A stretch of 64,000 bases of DNA, from contig NC_053042.1 of assembly GCF_003473485.1 (NCBI RefSeq), positions 11,366,501 through 11,430,500 on the forward strand, given 5' to 3'. Of this stretch, positions 33,445 to 45,371 are shown in pieces (position 1 is the stretch's first letter; the number at the start of each line of letters is the position of its first letter). The DNA is from Medicago truncatula. Taxonomy: Eukaryota > Streptophyta > Magnoliopsida > Fabales > Fabaceae. Both the position numbers and the translations under genes were made by a program. The notes under the pieces are model-generated. The model was not told where the DNA came from. It did not search any database and saw only the letters and a program-made list of their open reading frames with translations.

Positions 33445-36400
33445 ATGTCATCATCACCAATTGCCACCCCTTCTCTACCACCAACCACCGTCTCATCACC
33501 ACCCTACGACCGTGTGAAAGCCTTGAAAGAATTCGACGAAACAAAATCCGGCGTAAAAGGCATAATCGACTCCGGAATCAAAACCATTCCATCTTTCTTC
33601 ATCCATCCACCTGAAACCCTATCTGACCTCACTCCACGATCAGATTTCCCCCAACCGAAAATCCCCACAATCGACCTCTCCGCCGTCCACCACTCCCGCG
33701 CCGCTGTGGTTGAACAACTTCGTTCCGCCGCGAGTACAGTTGGATTCTTTCAAGTGATCAACCATGGAGTCGCGCCGGAATTGATGCGAAGTGTGATCGG
33801 TGCTATGAAGAAGTTTCATGAACAGCCCGCGGAGGAGAGGAAGAAGGTGTACCGTAGGGAGATGGGAATTGGTGTTTCGTATATTTCGAACGTTCATCTG
33901 TTCGCTTCTAAAGCTGCCAGCTGGCGTGACACACTCCAGGTTCGAAAATTATTTATGAGAAGACAAAACCACTTTGATCTCTCGATATCTGAGATGTTGT
34001 CACTAATAGTTTTTTAATAATATAATGAAATCTTTAACGTAGGGCCGTCTTAAACAATTTGGAGGCCCGTTATAATTTTAGAAGTTGGCCCCTTATAAAA
34101 GTCGCAAGAAAAGCAAATTTTTTTATTTTTTATTTTGAAAGAAAGAAAAGCAATTTTTTATATAAATTATAAATAACATCTAAAATATTTTTTTTGAAAA
34201 AAAACGTCAATTGTATGTTGTGTACTACGGTTATAATGTTTTAATATGATGGACTCACCAGAATAAAGAATAAGTTTATAATAAAAAAAAATGATAAAAA
34301 AAAGTGTGCTGTTGTTGAACCAAAGACCTGACAGCAAAAATGCTGGATGTTATACCAGCGCGCATGTATATTGCTTAACTTCGGTGGTATACAAGTAAGT
34401 TTTTTGGGGTTTATATTATAAAAAAAGTAGCGCCCTGCAGCCATGACCAAAATACTCCTGCGCTAGTTAACTAACGCAAGTGTAAAAAAAATTGACTTAG
34501 TTTTTACACATGCCTGACTTAAGTCACACTGCGTGAGTTAACTCACGCTGGAATTAACACATGCCTGAGTTAGCTCACACAAGTATTGTTTTGTCATATT
34601 CACAATGTTTTTGCATATTCACGTGCAAGAGTTGTTACACTGGCTCACCATGCTAACATCTTCCTGTCTCGTAATATTTCCAATTTCATTTTCTAGCTTT
34701 AAGAATTCATGAAACCGACATAATATTTCAACCGACTGAATCAAGCATTCTGCAAACATAATAAGAAGCAAAAATTGAAATATTAGTTAGAAGAACAAAC
34801 TTATGTATATATAATATTTCAACCGACAGAATCAAGCATTCTGATTTTTTTCTTTCTTTTTTTAATTAATTAAATGTGATCCAAATATCCTGCAAGATTA
34901 ACACGGATTTAAGGTACTGATCAAATGCTAAGAACCACACATCCAACTCTTGCACGTGAATATGGCAAAACAATACTTACGTGAGTTAACTGACGCATGT
35001 GTTAACCCCTGTGTGACTTAAGTCATCCATGTGTAAAAACTAAGTCCCTTATTTTTTACACTTGCGTTAGTTAACTAGCGTATGAGTATTTTGGTCATGG
35101 TTGCAGGGCGCGAGTGAAAAGTGCAGGGTGAAGAGCAGAATTCCAAACATAATTGACCTAGAAAAAACACATCAAGGACTAAGACCAAAATGACTAAGGC
35201 TCACTATGCTAGAAATAGTGAATAACTGATAAGTTAGTTTATAAACTACTCCCCTCCGGTTCTATGTATAAGAAAATTTTCAATTTTTTTGTTGTTGTAC
35301 TATTTATAAGAAAATGTCACAACTTATAAGGTATAATTATTGTTTAAAAACTTTTATATCATTTATTTAATGTTTGTTTTTTTAATATTAGTGGATGTAT
35401 TTAATGCATCACAATTTTTTATGAGGATGTAAAAATATGCAAAAAGTTACACTATATAATGATTGCATTGGTTTTGATGTTTTTTGGTTTTTCTTCTTAT
35501 AATAAGTACCGGAGGGAGTAGTTTATATCGGATAAACTTACTGATTGAATTTGTAGTATTTGGTAAAATTAATGGTTGATAGTAGTAGATAAACTAGGTG
35601 ATAGATATCGGACAAACTAGTTGACTAATTTTTTATGAATATTTAATTTTTATTCAAATAAGATTACAAGTGTGACTAATGTTTTATTAATATTTAATTT
35701 TTATTCAATTAAGATTACAAGTGTATAACTGAGATGAATAACGATAAACTATAAGTTTTAAGCTACTTGGATTAGCTTATAAAAAAAAGGCTAAAGTGCA
35801 CTTTTCCCCCTTTAACTTTCAAAAACTTGCAATTTTGGCCTTTTAAGTATAAAAACTACAATTTTGGCCCCCTAAGATTTAACCCATTTGCATCTTTGGT
35901 TCTTTTGGTCAATTTTGACCGAGTCAACGCCTAAGTGGCATGCCACATGTGTAATTAATTAATTTAAAAAAAATTAAAAAACTAAAAAATCAATTTTTGA
36001 ATTAAATAAATTAAAAAAAATTAAAAAATCATAAAAAAAATAAAAATAAAAATCAGAAAAAATAAAGTTGTTTTGATTTATGTTCATTGTGGTTAATTTT
36101 TAAGTCCTGGGTTTCATTAATGGGGTAGTGATGAACTTACTTTTGGGTTTAATTTGTGTTAATGTTGGATGATGATGATGATGATGAAACTAGTTTTGGT
36201 TTAATTTTTAAGTGTTGTGATTTCTGGATGAAAAAGATGAAGGAGAAGGAGAAGCAAAATCATAGAAGAACAAAACACCAAAAAACATGAAGAAAACCGT
36301 TCTCTCCCATCACCTTCCCTCTCCTTCCGTTCTCTCCCACCACCACAATTTCTCCCTCCATATAGTTGAAACTTCCACCGTAACGGAAAATGCTACAAAT

Positions 36401-39400
36401 GAAACTTAAGATTACAGGTTACAAGAGGATGAGAGAGCTTCGATCTGTACAGAAGGATGAAAGAGCATCGAGAAAACAGCTAGAAATCAAGCAAAATCAA
36501 CGAAAACAACGCCACCGGAGCTTCACCGGAGAGTTGGTAAATCACCGGAAAAAAGCGGGCGAGGAGAGAGAAGAGCATGAGAGTTTGTGATGAGAGAAGA
36601 GCATGAGAGTTTGTGATGAAGGAGTTATGAATTTTTAGGTTCAAATTCTATAAAGATGATTTCGAGGATTTTCGGTAACACAATCACTATTGATTTTGGA
36701 TTTAGGAGAAGAATTGAAGAACGGTGATGGTTCTTCTTCTCCCAAAGGTTTCAAAACAAATCACCTGCCATCCTTTTTCAATTCCTTTTTTTCTTTGTTT
36801 TTCTTTTTGTTTTCAATTTTTTTTATTTTTTTAATTCAATATATACACGCATGGCATTTTAGTTTTTAAAAAAATCAATAATTATACACGTGGCATGCCA
36901 CTTAAGCGTTGACTCGGTCAAAATTGACCAAAAGGATCAAAGATGTAAAAGGGTTAAATCTTAGGGGGCCAAAATTGTAGTTTTTGTACTTAAGGGACCA
37001 AAATTGCAAGTTTTTGAAAGTTAAGGGGGAAAAAGTGCACTTTAGCCTAAAAAAAAATGCTATAAGTTAGTAAAAATAAGCTATAAGTTTATGAAAAAAA
37101 TGATGGTTAACAAATGGATAATGATCAGTGGACATCCTTTTTTCCTACCACTTCTTGTACACTCACATGTGGCACTGGGACCCACACTCTACTTTACATT
37201 CTCTTCTCCAGTTCTCCATTCTCTCTCAACACAAACACGCAGATCTCTGTCTTCTCTCACCACCACACGCCGCCTGTCACCGACGTCTACACCGCCGTTC
37301 ACACTCTCCTCTGCAACTTTTTTTTGTTTTATTTCTTCCTCTTTCTTTCTGCACCTTTCCCCTCCGACGATTACTTTCCTTTCACCACCATCGTCCTTCA
37401 TCACTGGTCTCCTCCACCACCGACCACCACCAAAACCCAAAAAAAAATAGAAAACACTACCTCTTAAAATAGCAAGAAGCTCACAGATCATAAGGAAAAA
37501 CATGCAGATCTGAGATAAAAAAACGCAGATTTGAACATAAAAACGCAAATCTGCAAAACAACAAGACCAAAATGCACGGTGGTGGTGGTGGTGGACAACG
37601 CCGGTGAGAGAGTGAGAGAGACAGAAAGATGATGATCAAAATGCACGGTGGTGGTGGTGGACAACGCCGATGAGAGAGTGAGAGAGATAGAAAGATGATG
37701 ATGATGGTGGCAAAGAAACGGTGCACGTGATGGTGGTGATGTTGGACCGGATCTGAAACGGCGGCGTGTGATGGTGTTCTGACCGGTGATGGAAAAACGG
37801 TGGTAGTGAAAAAGGGAATGGGTGATGATGATGGTGGTGGTGGTGGGAGCGGCGGCGGCCGTCAGTCAGAGAAAGGGGGTGAAGGAAGAGAGAAGAGAGA
37901 GTGAGAGACGAAGTTGGGGAATCTGTGGGGGCCACGCTGCCAAATGTCACATTTTTGTGTGGTGGTCAAGAAGATGTATGCCACATGGAGTGGTTCATCT
38001 ATCACTACTCTAACAAATAGATCTTTTTTAGTCAAATTTTAAGACATAAGTTATAAGCTCAAAATGATGTCTTGTGAAACAGACCCTAATATAATAAAAA
38101 TTACTTTAAGTGACTAAGTGTGCACTATGCACTAAATGAAAGTTGAAGTAAACTTTTTTTCTTTTAGAAGAAACTAAACTAATCCACTCAAATTAACATC
38201 GGGAAGAATCGAATAAATTAATATCGGAAAGAATCGAACATGAGACTTTGAGGAGGATCACACTCTTAAATCGCAAGTCAATACCATCAGACCAACTCAA
38301 GTGGGTTAAAAGTTGAAGAAAACTTGAAAAGATTGTCCATGAGAAAGTGATAAAAAAAAATGAAAATTCTGTTAACTAATCATTTCTACATAAAGCCTGA
38401 ATAATTTCAAAATTACATGTCAAATAATTTTTATTTGTAAATTAAAAAGTGCAGTTGGAACAGTATTTTTCAATCATGTATTGCAAGAATGAGTTTATCT
38501 TAGTCAATTCTGTTTACTGATTGTTACTTACTGATTCAGTTAGTTTTATTTTTTATTTTTTTAAGAAAACTGATTCAGTTAGTTAATTGTTTTTTGGTCG
38601 TTAGAAGTCAATGATTTTTATAGTTAATTCTGTTTGTTGATAGTTACTTTAATTGCATCTTGAAATTTATCACTCTTTCAAGTTCTTCAAGCTCTTCATG
38701 TTTTTCTTCTTTTCTTCATGTCTTCTTCTGATACGTTGATCATGTGTTACTCACACACTAAATAGGTGATTTTGATTAATTCATTTGTGCATAAATAGAA
38801 GTTAGTTTTATATGCAATCATCAATTCAGTCTTTCATAACAGTTTCAGTGATTAACATAATCAACCCAACAACACTAATGTGCTCGACCAATTCAAATTA
38901 AGAAATTAATCTAAATTTACAATTTTTAGAACCAAAATGGTATTTCATCATTATTTCAATGGAATTTCGCAGATTAGGATGGGACCTGTCCCAACGGAAG
39001 AGAAGGAGATTCCGGAGGTATGCAGGAAGGAGGTGATGGAGTGGGATAAAGAAGTGGTGTGTGTGGGAGATATTTTGCTTGGTTTGTTGAGTGAAGGGTT
39101 AGGATTAGGTGAAGAAAGGTTCACAGAATTGGGTTTGTCTCAAGGGAGGGTGATGGTTGGCAACTATTACCCATTTTGCCCTCAGCCTAATCTTACTGTT
39201 GGACTCAATTCCCATGCAGATCCAGGGGCATTGACGGTATTGTTGCAGGATCATATTGGTGGCTTACAGGTTAGGACCCAACATGGTTGGATTGATGTAA
39301 AACCCCTTGATGGAGCTTTGGTCATTAACATTGGAGATTTACTTCAGGTCAATTATATTTTCTTTCTCTCTATTTTTTTTTTGTCTTTTTTTAAACAACA

Positions 39401-40198
39401 AATTTTATTAAACAACCAGATCTCTGCTCAAGACGAACAAAGATCGGTGAAAATGAGAATACAAACAAAAGGCGACATATATAGACGGAACATCCGAAAA
39501 TAAACACCCTAAAATCCCCCTGAAGACAACATCCACCAAAATACACGTCACCACCTAAAACAGATCCCTTCACGAAAGCAACCACCGTAAAAATGATATC
39601 CAACACCACTTATCGTCACTACTCCACCCCCAAAGAAAAACACCCCTCAGAATTAAACTCCCAGTCATGATTTTCTTTCTCTTAGTTTAACTTTTTTTAT
39701 TTTGTTTTTCCTTGTCTTTTCTTTTCGAGTAATGCTATGTAGTACAAAATATTTTGCGCACAAACTTCTCGAATGTTCACATCAATTTTACAAGGAAAGA
39801 AGAAAATTTGCTGTGTTTTGATGGAAATCACAAGGGTAATGGCTAACGAGTGTTTTGTGACTGTGTCGTGCCTTTTCTTTTCGTAATGCCAAGCATTTTA
39901 CTTTCTTTTTTTAATTTGGATTTCTCAAATCCATAATTTTGTGTCTCAGATAATTTCGAACGAAGAGTATAAGAGTGCTGATCATCGTGTATTAGCCAAT
40001 CCTTCTAACGAGCCACGAGTCTCAATTGCTGTTTTCCTAAACCCGGGTAATAGGGAGAAGCTCTTTGGTCCTTTACCAGAGCTAACATCAGCAGAGAAGC
40101 CATCTCTTTATAGAGATTTCATGCTCAAAGAATTCATGACAAAGTTCTTTAAGAAAGAGCTTGATGGTAAATTATTGACTAATTTCTTCAGAAAGTGA
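33445..40198 (+). CDS. 2-oxoglutarate/Fe(II)-dependent dioxygenase, ACC oxidase homolog-like (copy C)
   Basis: Exons 33445-33939, 38973-39347 and 39950-40198 have the same lengths as copy A (495, 375, 249 nt) and give 372 residues without stops. The metal ligands (NSHADPG; SADHRVL) and the RVS 2OG-binding motif are intact. All four splice sites are GT-AG. It differs from A at a few places, such as NVHLFASK for NVDLFASK and NYYPFC for HYYPFC (Asn is common there in the superfamily). Intron 1 has grown to 5033 bp and intron 2 to 602 bp by insertions. After removing the 300-bp retroposon and one 13-bp duplication, intron 2 would be 289 bp, against 287 in A. It is probably functional if the long intron is spliced. 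The substrate is unknown. AATAAA lies near 40275. Confidence 0.9.
34035..34425. repeat. Possible hAT-like fragment in intron 1 of C
   Basis: It begins GTAGGGCCGTCTTAA and includes GGAGGCCCG, GACCTGACAGC and GGATGTTATACCAGCGCGC, words typical of degraded plant hAT-like repeats. It is absent from the intron of copy A. The boundaries are uncertain. Confidence 0.35.
34430..35111. mobile_element. TIR element (about 680 bp) rich in TTAACTCACGC-type words
   Basis: The left arm GCGCCCTGCAGCCATGACC and its inverse on the right continue as TIRs of about 170-200 bp containing TAGTTAACTAACGCAAG. The arms also hold several small palindromes of GTGAGTTAACTCACG type. The target duplication could not be fixed. 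No coding. Related words occur near 6065-6130. Confidence 0.65.
35249..35518. mobile_element. Stowaway-like MITE (270 bp)
   Basis: The ends CTCCCCTCCGGTTC and ACCGGAGGGAG are inverted and flanked by TA on both sides. It sits in intron 1 of copy C inside sequence homologous to intron 1 of A, which lacks it. Confidence 0.85.
35789..37047. mobile_element. MULE-type TIR element (1259 bp) in intron 1 of C
   Basis: The ends GGCTAAAGTGCAC and GTGCACTTTAGCC continue as TIRs of about 165 bp. The 9-bp duplication is TAAAAAAAA (35780-35788 and 37048-37056). The interior has a (GATGAT)n run near 36170 and an open frame 36390-36590 (66 residues, Arg/Lys/Glu-rich) that I do not recognise. No transposase was seen. 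The leader-like interior suggests a second possible Pack-MULE, unproven. Confidence 0.8.
37090..38010. repeat. Unclassified insertion with weak inverted ends and short tandem repeat
   Basis: This part of intron 1 of C is absent from A. CACATGTGGCACTGGGACCC near the left and GGGGGCCACGCTGCCAAATG near the right are weakly inverted. Two copies of a 65-bp unit beginning AAAATGCACGGTGGTGGTGG lie at about 37569-37705. Long shadow frames (37091-37472 and the opposite strand) are low-complexity Pro/Ser/His-rich and probably meaningless. Confidence 0.4.
38155..38308 (-). mobile_element. tRNA-derived SINE in intron 1 of C
   Basis: On the minus strand it has GAGTTGGTCTGATGG (A-box-like) and GTTCGATTC (B box), with the tail seen as T-rich sequence on the left. 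The duplication is AAAGTTGAAGTAAACT (38139-38154; 38309-38324 with one change). Copy A shows the single site near 23791. Confidence 0.82.
39370..39669 (-). mobile_element. Retroposon (300 bp) in intron 2 of C
   Basis: A 13-bp duplication ATTTTCTTTCTCT (39357-39369 and 39670-39682) flanks an insert whose minus-strand 3' end reads TTTAATAAAATTTGTTG and then an A-rich tail. A and B lack it. The ending resembles plant LINE 3' tails, so this is probably a 5'-truncated LINE or LINE-mobilised transcript. Confidence 0.8.
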
Positions 40199-41334
40199 TG
40201 TCAGTGGTTTCTGGTGGTGAAATTTCAATGTAATAGTAACTTTGTAAGATGACAATTGTAGTGTGCATTGTTGAATAAATGTGTTGTATATGGGGAACGA
40301 ATTCTCTTCCGTCACTGGAGAGTCCAGTGAAATCCCAACCATTGATTTGACTGACCTGAGTTCATTAAAGAGCATAAAAGACTAATTGAATGGTCATGAT
40401 TGAAACTGGACTTCCTCCTGTGTAGTATTCTCTGGAGAGAATCATGTATATGTATATAAATAGGAGCGCACGTGTTCTTCCATAAGTTCACAATATTCTT
40501 ATACACCTCTATTGTAAACATTTGCCTTCCTATTTTTAAAAAGTACACATGACATCTTCATATCTCATCTAATTTAATGCATTTTTATTAACCAATCAAA
40601 ATGGATCTTAACTCATTTATTTTTTATTAGTCAATCAAAATGGATCATGACTCATTTATTTTTTTCATTAACTAATCAAAATTGATCATGACACGATTTT
40701 ATCCTATATATAAACAGTTTGTTTTTCATTATTTTCATCTATCTTCTTCTCCCACCTCTTTCTTTCAACCCCATTCTTTTTTCATTTATTTGTTTATTTC
40801 TTTTTTCATTTATTTGTTTATTTCTTATTTTTTATTGTTGGTTAACATTTCTTATTGTAATGTTACTTTTTATTGTGAACTTTTTGGAAAAGTCATAATA
40901 ATTTAATATTTACTTTATTTTTATAATTGTACCATTGTGGACGTCGTGTGAATAGTTTAATTATGTTTTTAGGTATGTACACAATTAATTCCATAAAAAG
41001 ATGCTCCCATGTGCTCATATTTGGGTGTGGTTAAATGGATATAGTAATGATATTGATAAAATAATATTAGTTCAACTTTATGACCGAATGATGTATCTGA
41101 AATTGTTCGAGATAGTCATGTGACTCATGTCTATCTTGATACATAGACCTTGATGAGAAATTAATCAGAGATCACTCACTATACATGAAATAATTTCAAT
41201 CGACAACTATAATCGAAGAATATGGTTACCCTCAATATAGAAGATGTGAAAATGGAGTGTCATTTGAGAAAAACAATGTTACTAGTCCATCTTAATAGTC
41301 CGTTGTATGTAAAAATAATTTATTTCAAAGTTTA
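40199..41334. other. 3' flank of dioxygenase C with short tandem repeats
   Basis: Relative to A, an insertion of about 165 bp lies at about 40291-40450, with GAATTCTCTT and GATTCTCTCC near its ends. Three diverged copies of a unit of about 45 bp around TAACCAATCAAAATGGATC lie at about 40585-40700. A duplicated TTTTTTCATTTATTTGTTTA unit follows at about 40785-40835. No gene was seen. Confidence 0.5.
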
Positions 41335-43968
41335 TGTTGTGAAATTGATTTTTAGCATTGCAAGATATTATGAAGTATATAATAATAGAGAGAATGAAAT
41401 AAAGAGAGAACGTAAGAATGTATTGTATTACCTCATAAGTGTGTAATTCACATTACAATATAGGTCATATTTATAGGACACAAATAAGCAAGTGAAAGAT
41501 CAAAGTCATTAAGGACCATTAAACATACATTCACCAAAAGTGGTTACACGAAGGTGGAAGATTAAGGATGGGCATCCATTAAGCTTATTATTCATAACAC
41601 TCTCCCTTGGATGTCCATCAAGATATGCCTCATTAAAACCTTACTATAGAAAAACTCAATGGAAAAAAATTCTAATGAAGGAAAAAGAGTACAACATCCT
41701 TTTGTGTTATAATCTGCCTCATTAAAAACCTTACCAGAAAAACCCAGTGGATAAAATCATGGTTAAGGGAAAAAGAGTGCAGAACACATTGTCTCCCCTT
41801 CATAAAGACAACAAAGAAGTTTAAATAATCTTTCACATTAGTTACTTAAAATATTTACTTGGCGGTGACTCTATAGAAAGATATGATATATCTTCATACT
41901 ATTCTCCAAATTAGCAGTTTTTGATATATTGTCTTCATATGGAGTTGTAGAAAGAGTCTCCTTATAAAATTATAAAATCACAAATTTTTTGTATGTGTGA
42001 AATCATAATCCTTAACAAAGAGCATTCTCCACTTGCTAACATTTTTAAATGATCGGATGATACTGTTGTTTCTAACCAATTCAAATTGTTCATAATTTTC
42101 TTGACGACGTGATCTTTACTCATACCAAGTGACATCATAATCAGTCTATTACATAACTGGATTTGTTCATATCAATCTTTATATAAATTTTTTTTAGAAT
42201 CTCATAAGGAGTTCTAATAATATTTCTACGATTATCATAAAATAGATTATAAGAAATTCATTTCCATATCCTTAAAATGGACAAATGATATCATCTTTTC
42301 AATAACTTTGATAGTATGTCTTACGCAAATGAAGTCCTTCAGGGAGTTTAATATAATCATCACTATCAAGTGAGTCATACAAATATATTTTAGCACATCT
42401 TTTATATAATTTGAGTCTTTCATGTGCTACTGAACTTTGATAGTATGAAAAAGTTCTTGAATTCACTTCACGTGAATATGTGTCTAAAGAATATGTCTCT
42501 TAAAAACAAATGATAGACAACTTTACCAATTCACTTGAGGTGAACATATCAAACTCTATATATATGTATTTTACCATTCTAATTCTCTTTTCGTGCGGAA
42601 AATCATACATTATCACAATTATATTTTATCATTCATGAATGTTTGATGTTAAATCATTAATTCTTCTAGAACTATATCTCAAATCTTCATAAACAATGAT
42701 AAAATTTCTAGTTTAGCTGATCCTTCAGGGTTGCTTTAATATTTATAAAAATAGTTCTTCATGAACTTACATTACACATGATGATCAAGACCAATTCATT
42801 CTTTACGCAATCCTTCAAAGATTATGAATATTAATTCACTTTTATTTATTCTTTGAAGCGACTTTAATTGATCTTTACAAATTCGAGTCACATGAACACT
42901 ATCATATTATGAAAATCCAAGAAAGAAAAGAGGAGATTACCGGAACAGAGCTTACCAATCCCTCAACATATCTATATCTATAATATCTGAAAGTCCATGG
43001 CTTAATTTTCTTTACACCAAATAGATGCCAAAAATCACTTGATTAAATTTGGAACTTAATTTGTCCTAAAACTTTTGAATATTAAAAATCCTTCAATAAG
43101 AAAAGGTGGGGATATCATAAGTTTATGAGGAAAATTTATGAGGCAAGCAACCAATATAACTTATGTACTTTCACCGCGTACAAGAAAACAAAAGTAGCAG
43201 CCTCCATATGTGTAAAATAAAACAATAAAAAATAGAGAAACAAAAATTTTATATGTCATAATAAAGTATCAAACAAAGAAGACCAATGAGTTAAGTAAAG
43301 AGATCCAATTAAGTAGATTGTTTATTCCAAATGTAGCTTTGATGTTTACTTTACTTTACTTTAATTGACGCTCGCAAAAGAAATATTATGAAGAAAAGTG
43401 TTATAATGATGATTGACAGATAAACCATTAACTACTAATGCACTCAAACAAAAACAAATATTGGTTGCAGTTAGATATATGAATCAATATAATGAACTAT
43501 AATTCATAAGATTCATAGAACATGTTAAAGTTAAATACAATTGTAATAATAAAATAACTTAAGACCGTAAAGTTAAGAATATAGGCAGCTCAATAGTACA
43601 TAAGGTATGACAAATGTTGATCAGAACATACATGACACAAAAAGCAATACCAAGAAGAAAGAATCAATATTACCTCAGTTGGTTTGAGCATCGTGCTGAT
43701 ACGTATTATGAAATTGATTCTTAGCATTGTAATATATTATAAAGTATATAATAATAGAGAGAATGAAACAAAGGAAGAACATAAGAGTATATTGTATTAC
43801 TTCACAAGTGTGTAATTCACATTATAATATAAGTCCTATTTATAGGACACAAATGAGCAAGTGAATGATCAAAGTCATTAAGAACCATTAAGCATACATT
43901 CACTAATAATGGTTATAGGAAGGTGGAAGATTAAGGATGGACATCCACTAAACTTATTATTCATAGCA
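41335..43968 (-). mobile_element. Small LTR retrotransposon fossil, non-coding
   Basis: Two direct repeats of 265 bp (41335-41599 and 43704-43968) enclose about 2.1 kb with no open frame of note, flanked by the 5-bp duplication GTTTA (41330-41334 and 43969-43973). A purine-rich CCAAGGGAGAG tract next to the left LTR, read on the minus strand, suggests minus orientation. The repeats are roughly 89% identical by eye, which suggests an age of several million years. The internal TGCCTCATTAAAACCTTAC motif is common in Copia-like plant elements, so Copia is the likelier class. It is an old, non-autonomous copy. Confidence 0.85.
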
Positions 43969-44022
43969 GTTTACTTTTTTTAGGAGTTTATTTAATATTT
44001 TTATATAAATAAAAAAAGGGAG

Positions 44023-44418
44023 TTTCTACGGTACACCCTTAAATTAAGATGTACCGGTACACCTATTTCATAAATCAATAAGTTAATGATTATTTTTATG
44101 TAATAAATAGATATTTGTTGACTTTTATATTTTAGAAAATATTATTTTATAAGAAAAAACATCATTTCATTCTTTTTAAGAATCATACAATTTTTTTAAA
44201 ATTTTATCGAAAAAATAATCAATATTGACTATATTATGAGTAATAAAAATTAAAAAAATTGAATTTTGATTTGTGGACACTTTTTAGAAATAAAATATAA
44301 TTATTATAATTATAACTGATAGAAAATATATTTTTTTTCTAAAAAATAACTCATTAAACTATTAATTTAATATGTAGGTGTACCGATGCATTCAATTTTG
44401 TTGAGTGTACGGTAGAAA
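44023..44418. mobile_element. MITE-like element (about 400 bp)
   Basis: TTTCTACGGTACACCC on the left and GAGTGTACGGTAGAAA on the right are inverted. ATGTACCGGTACACCTA and TAGGTGTACCGATGCA just inside are also inverted. The interior is A+T-rich and non-coding. The target duplication was not fixed. Confidence 0.6.
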
Positions 44419-44946
44419 TTGTAAAAAAAAAATACTAACAAACATTATAGCTCATCCTTGGCACGGGTCCATGTACAAGTAATATACAAATTTATCTTGT
44501 GCTCTGTATTGACACAATGCTTACCAAACCGTTACAATAATCTTATTTTTAATGTTGGACCTTTATTGAATTTTCTGTTTGTTGATTGTGATGTAATTAG
44601 TTGCATTATAAAAGGATAGTATTTGAAAGGATTCCACTTATGACTCATGAATGCTTCCATGTCCCAAATACTTCAGGAAGTTTTGGTACGATTGATGAAT
44701 AAAGTCCTATGATATTGTGAATCAAAATCAATTCCTATCATCTAATAGTATCGGTTCAGTTTCAAAGAAATCTATATAATTAGTTAATTATTAGCAATAT
44801 ATTTTTTTTTATTTTACAAATTCTTTTCTTCACAAAATACAGAAAACCAACATCTGTGATCTTATTAAAAGGGTATAATAAGCATTACAGCACATGAACT
44901 TAGAGTTTGGGCAGTAATTTGAACAGTCACAAGTTTCTTATAAATT

Positions 44947-45110
44947 AGAATAGAAAGAAGAAAAAAAATATTACAAGCTTTAGCATTAAATCATTCTCTG
45001 TCGGCATCAAATGAGTAAATCCCAAAAGAATTTGAACATCAGAAGCAACATTGTAATATGTTCTCCTTTGCTTTCCAGCATTGTCTTCGTAATCAAACTT
45101 CTCTAACTTC
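44947..45110 (-). other. Possible terminal exon or gene scrap, unrecognised
   Basis: On the minus strand, after an acceptor-like TTTCTAG, one frame reads LKLEKFDYEDNAGKQRRTYY then NVASDVQILLGFTHLMPTEN and closes about 15 codons later. The mixed, non-repetitive composition looks like real protein, unlike the surrounding frames. It lies downstream of the OZ-like gene stop on the same strand. It could be a relic of another gene or chance; I do not recognise the family. Confidence 0.25.
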
Positions 45111-45371
45111 AACTAGAAAGATGAAAAACCTCGATGTATCTTTCTATTTGTCCACAAAAAAGTCCTAATTTTCCAATATAGCTTATGACATGGATATGCC
45201 AAACTTTTACAACTCCACTGAGACACTGACCTAGGTGCAACATATTCTTTCAACTCAACACAATAGAAAAAACCTAAAGTATTTTACACATATTGGCTCT
45301 TTTATTGTCCACAAAATTCAATGCCTCGTACAAATATAAAAAACATGGTCATAGCGTTTCTTCCTGGAATT

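Larger units (their letters stand above)
43974..45371. other. Spacer between LTR fossil and OZ-like gene
   Basis: It holds a TIR element (44023-44418), the segment homologous to the 3' flank of dioxygenase A (44455-44945), and a possible minus-strand coding scrap (44947-45110). The part next to 45371 is probably the 3' UTR of the OZ-like gene. Confidence 0.5.

Noticed and set aside
37091-37548. Four overlapping long open frames of about 115 residues on both strands
   Set aside because: They overlap in low-complexity C/T-rich sequence, encode Pro/Ser/His runs, and lie inside an intronic insertion; chance frames.
37822-38013. Open frame with Met/Val-rich start
   Set aside because: It arises from GATGATGATGG and GGTGGTGG repeats; no protein character.
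39391-39609. 72-residue minus frame in intron 2 of dioxygenase C
   Set aside because: It lies wholly within the retroposon insert and has no recognisable family.
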